Source: Acidobacteriaceae bacterium (GTDB lineage: Bacteria; Acidobacteriota; Terriglobia; Terriglobales; Acidobacteriaceae). From it: a stretch of 7,631 nucleotides of DNA. The notes under the pieces are model-generated. The model searched no databases and was not told where the DNA came from. It saw only the letters and a list, made by a program, of their open reading frames with translations. The stretch covers positions 6,378 through 14,008 of the forward strand of contig PMBA01000234.1 in assembly GCA_003152795.1 (NCBI GenBank), written 5' to 3'. Both the position numbers and the translations under genes were made by a program. Shown here piece by piece: positions 6,400-7,631 of this stretch (position 1 is the first letter of the stretch; each line of letters opens with the position of its first letter).

Positions 6400-6435
6400 T
6401 GGCCGGGAATGCAAAACCGGGCAATCCAATGGGCT

Positions 6436-6441
6436 GAGGAG
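6436..6441 (+). promoter_or_regulatory. Strong Shine-Dalgarno fixing a GTG start
   Basis: GAGGAG is followed by a 5-nt spacer and GTG at 6447. This supports GTG as the start of the HIRAN gene; there is no better start nearby. Confidence 0.75.
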
Positions 6442-6446
6442 CTAAA

Positions 6447-6917
6447 GTGTCTGATACGAGCAATCGCACGTTCTACACTCAGGTCCACGGCATCCTGCAC
6501 AAGAACGCTGACGGTGGTAGTCGTCAGCAGGCCATCCGCCAGTGCCAGCAAGGTGAGGAACTTGTCTTAGTTCCCGAACCCACAAATGCTTACGACGCCA
6601 ATGCGGTGAAAGTCTGCCGCAAAAACGGGCAGCAAATTGGCTATTGGCAGGCGGACGGGCGCATGGCTCACGATCTGGCGATTGGTTGGACATACCGCGT
6701 GACAATAGACGAAATTTACGCCTTCGAGGACAAGCCGAAGAATCTAGGCGTTCGCCTTCGGGTGGAAGTGTTAACCATGAGTCACGCGACGGGGAAGCGC
6801 AAGAAACCTGAAGCGAAAAAGCCGAACGCGACTACTCACTCCAACTTGGTTCCTGAATTTGAGTCCAATACCCAAGAACGGAAGGGGTGGTTTCGGCGGT
6901 TGTTCGGTATTAAATAG
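6447..6917 (+). CDS. Stand-alone HIRAN-domain protein
   Basis: This 156-residue soluble protein consists mainly of one HIRAN domain (PF08797), residues about 11-110. Family features seen are the start VHGILHKN (13-20), the stretch GEELVLVPEPTNAYDANAV (36-54), the GQQIGYW strand (61-67) and the closing VRLRVEVL (102-109). HIRAN is best known in HLTF/Rad5-type helicases, where it binds single-stranded DNA 3' ends; free-standing bacterial copies have no established function. The domain is followed by a Lys/Pro/Asn-rich linker (about 114-143) and an amphipathic basic end, KGWFRRLFGIK (146-156), which could be a membrane- or partner-binding tail. The gene is transcribed away from the iron operon and shares its intergenic region. 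Nothing links it to iron uptake beyond that. The start is GTG with a strong Shine-Dalgarno. Confidence 0.88.
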   Translation: MSDTSNRTFYTQVHGILHKNADGGSRQQAIRQCQQGEELVLVPEPTNAYDANAVKVCRKNGQQIGYWQADGRMAHDLAIGWTYRVTIDEIYAFEDKPKNLGVRLRVEVLTMSHATGKRKKPEAKKPNATTHSNLVPEFESNTQERKGWFRRLFGIK

Positions 6918-7140
6918 CAATGAATATTCCTGAAGTCAAAATATTTAGTTAACCAGCGAAGAAGCTCCGCTACGACAGCATATGAAAGCGGAACTATCTA
7001 GTGATGAGCGCTATTCGGGCAAAGCAGCATACCATCTCTAGAAGTCACTCTATGTTCGCGGCGCAATTCTTGCGGTCAGGTTTCGGGATTTCACCGAGCG
7101 ATTTTCGGGTGGACGCGCGAAATCCCATCAGGAGGTTGTT
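6918..7140. other. Intergenic stretch without a recognisable gene
   Basis: I see no convincing gene here on either strand. The first 40 bp are AT-rich (AATATT occurs twice), but there is no clear stem plus T-run terminator after the HIRAN gene. The last 60 bp hold inverted repeats that are described separately. Confidence 0.6.
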
Positions 7141-7153
7141 GTGAGAAATCGCT
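7085..7153 (+). promoter_or_regulatory. Two interlocking inverted repeats around a Shine-Dalgarno (possible pseudoknot)
   Basis: GGGATTTC (7085-7092) pairs perfectly with GAAATCCC (7119-7126). In the loop between these arms, AGCGATTT (7097-7104) pairs perfectly with AAATCGCT (7146-7153), which lies outside the first hairpin. The topology is that of an H-type pseudoknot. The AGGAGG (7130-7135) and GTG (7141) of the small ORF fall in the span bridged by the second stem. If transcribed, the two stems could control access to that start. No function is shown by sequence alone. Confidence 0.4.
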
Positions 7154-7290
7154 GTTCAGGAGAAGCAATCTATAAACATGCTGGCGTTGTGTCCTTTCTT
7201 CGTTATTTCATCGATGGCCCAGCACTCCCGACCACCACGATCGAGGGGATTCGAACAGTCCTCTCGAAGATGCTGGGACAAACGGCATGA
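7141..7290 (+). CDS. Possible small hypothetical protein (49 aa)
   Basis: A GTG codon preceded by a full AGGAGG at 5-nt spacing opens a 49-codon frame ending in TGA at 7290. The product would begin MRNRCSGEAIYKHAG and contain a mildly hydrophobic middle (VVSFLRYF, 16-23) and a helix-like end (TIEGIRTVLSKMLGQ, 33-47). I recognise no family. The Shine-Dalgarno is the main support, together with a leader that has paired repeats. It is equally possible that this is a chance frame, or the remnant of a decayed gene, in a gene-poor stretch. Confidence 0.3.
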   Translation: MRNRCSGEAIYKHAGVVSFLRYFIDGPALPTTTIEGIRTVLSKMLGQTA

Positions 7291-7364
7291 TAATGGGTCA
7301 ACATCGCAAGTTTGCGCGGGCAGGGACCATTCACGAATGAAAGCAGTGAATTCGAGCGGAAACC

Positions 7365-7631
7365 TCAAATGATTCGCAAGAAGTTCTTCGCGTGGGCGAG
7401 TTCGGGAAAGAGACTTTCTTCCTCCAGAAACTCCCGCGAATGCACACACCTTCTACTTCCTCGCAGCTTGACCGGGTGCTTCAGGTGCAGCATCTCGTGG
7501 TAGAGGATGTATTCGACGGCGTAGCGGGGGACGCGGGGGTGGTCGAAGACGCGGCTGATGACGATGGCGTTGTGGGCGGGATCGTAGTGGCCGAGGCTGC
7601 TGCGGGCGTGGTTCTGGCTCCAGGTGAGTTG
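7365..7631 (-). CDS. SprT-like zinc metallopeptidase-type protein, 5'-truncated by the window edge
   Basis: Reading the - strand from base 7631 gives an uninterrupted frame of 88 residues ending in TGA (7365-7367); the N-terminus lies beyond the window. The zinc-peptidase motif HEMLH is at residues 45-49, in the context YILYHEMLHLKHP. After it come RRCVHSREF (60-68) and LFPELAHAKNFL (74-85), an arrangement typical of small SprT-like domain proteins. The two His of HExxH and the conserved His64 in CVHSREF are the probable zinc ligands. The sequence upstream of the motif, HYDPAHNAIVIS (15-26), fits the beta-strand region of SprT domains. The substrate and role are unknown. The gene converges on the HIRAN gene and the possible small ORF, with no clear terminator between. 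Confidence 0.85.
   Translation of the reverse strand, partial: QLTWSQNHARSSLGHYDPAHNAIVISRVFDHPRVPRYAVEYILYHEMLHLKHPVKLRGSRRCVHSREFLEEESLFPELAHAKNFLRII

Noticed and set aside
7156..7449. 97-codon open frame on the - strand at the right end
   Set aside because: It overlaps, in another frame, the SprT-like gene, which has clear motifs and an uninterrupted frame to the window edge; the 97-codon product has no recognisable features.

Overview
The window looks like chromosomal DNA of a moderately GC-rich Gram-negative bacterium, most likely an acidobacterium. The evidence is a PagL-like outer-membrane lipid A deacylase gene, a short palindromic repeat, a tandem octamer array of a kind I associate with acidobacterial intergenic DNA, and the style of the stand-alone HIRAN and SprT-like proteins. 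The taxonomic call is inference.

Layout. On the + strand, the window opens inside a short-chain dehydrogenase/reductase (1-465), followed closely by a secreted PagL-like protein (506-1096). Facing these, a four-gene operon runs on the - strand from 6229 down to 1143: an FTR1 iron permease fused to a DUF2318 Fe-S-type domain, two FtsX/MacB-type permeases, and an ABC ATPase. The first three genes are separated by 2 bp or overlap by 4 bp. The ATPase gene follows after 103 bp that hold an octamer tandem array able to fold into a long hairpin. A 217-bp divergent region (6230-6446) carries a Fur-box-like 19-mer next to the FTR1 start and a CRP-type palindrome nearer a + strand HIRAN-domain gene (6447-6917). 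The right end (6918-7364) is mostly non-coding, with one possible small ORF preceded by a good Shine-Dalgarno and a possible pseudoknot. The window closes inside a - strand SprT-like metallopeptidase gene (7365-7631, partial).

How it works together. FTR1 plus DUF2318 plus two FtsX-like permeases plus a LolD/MacB-type ATPase matches the gene set of the FTR1/P19 ferrous-iron uptake loci known from Campylobacter and some enterobacteria. No P19 gene lies in the window. Two fusions stand out. FTR1 and DUF2318 are one polypeptide. The ATPase carries a complete DtxR/MntR-like metal-sensor module at its C-terminus, with most of the metal ligands in place. I know of no characterised ABC transporter with this build; it suggests that cytosolic Fe2+ or Mn2+ could be sensed directly by the ATPase. 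A palindromic element has also been inserted in frame into the periplasmic domain of the first permease.
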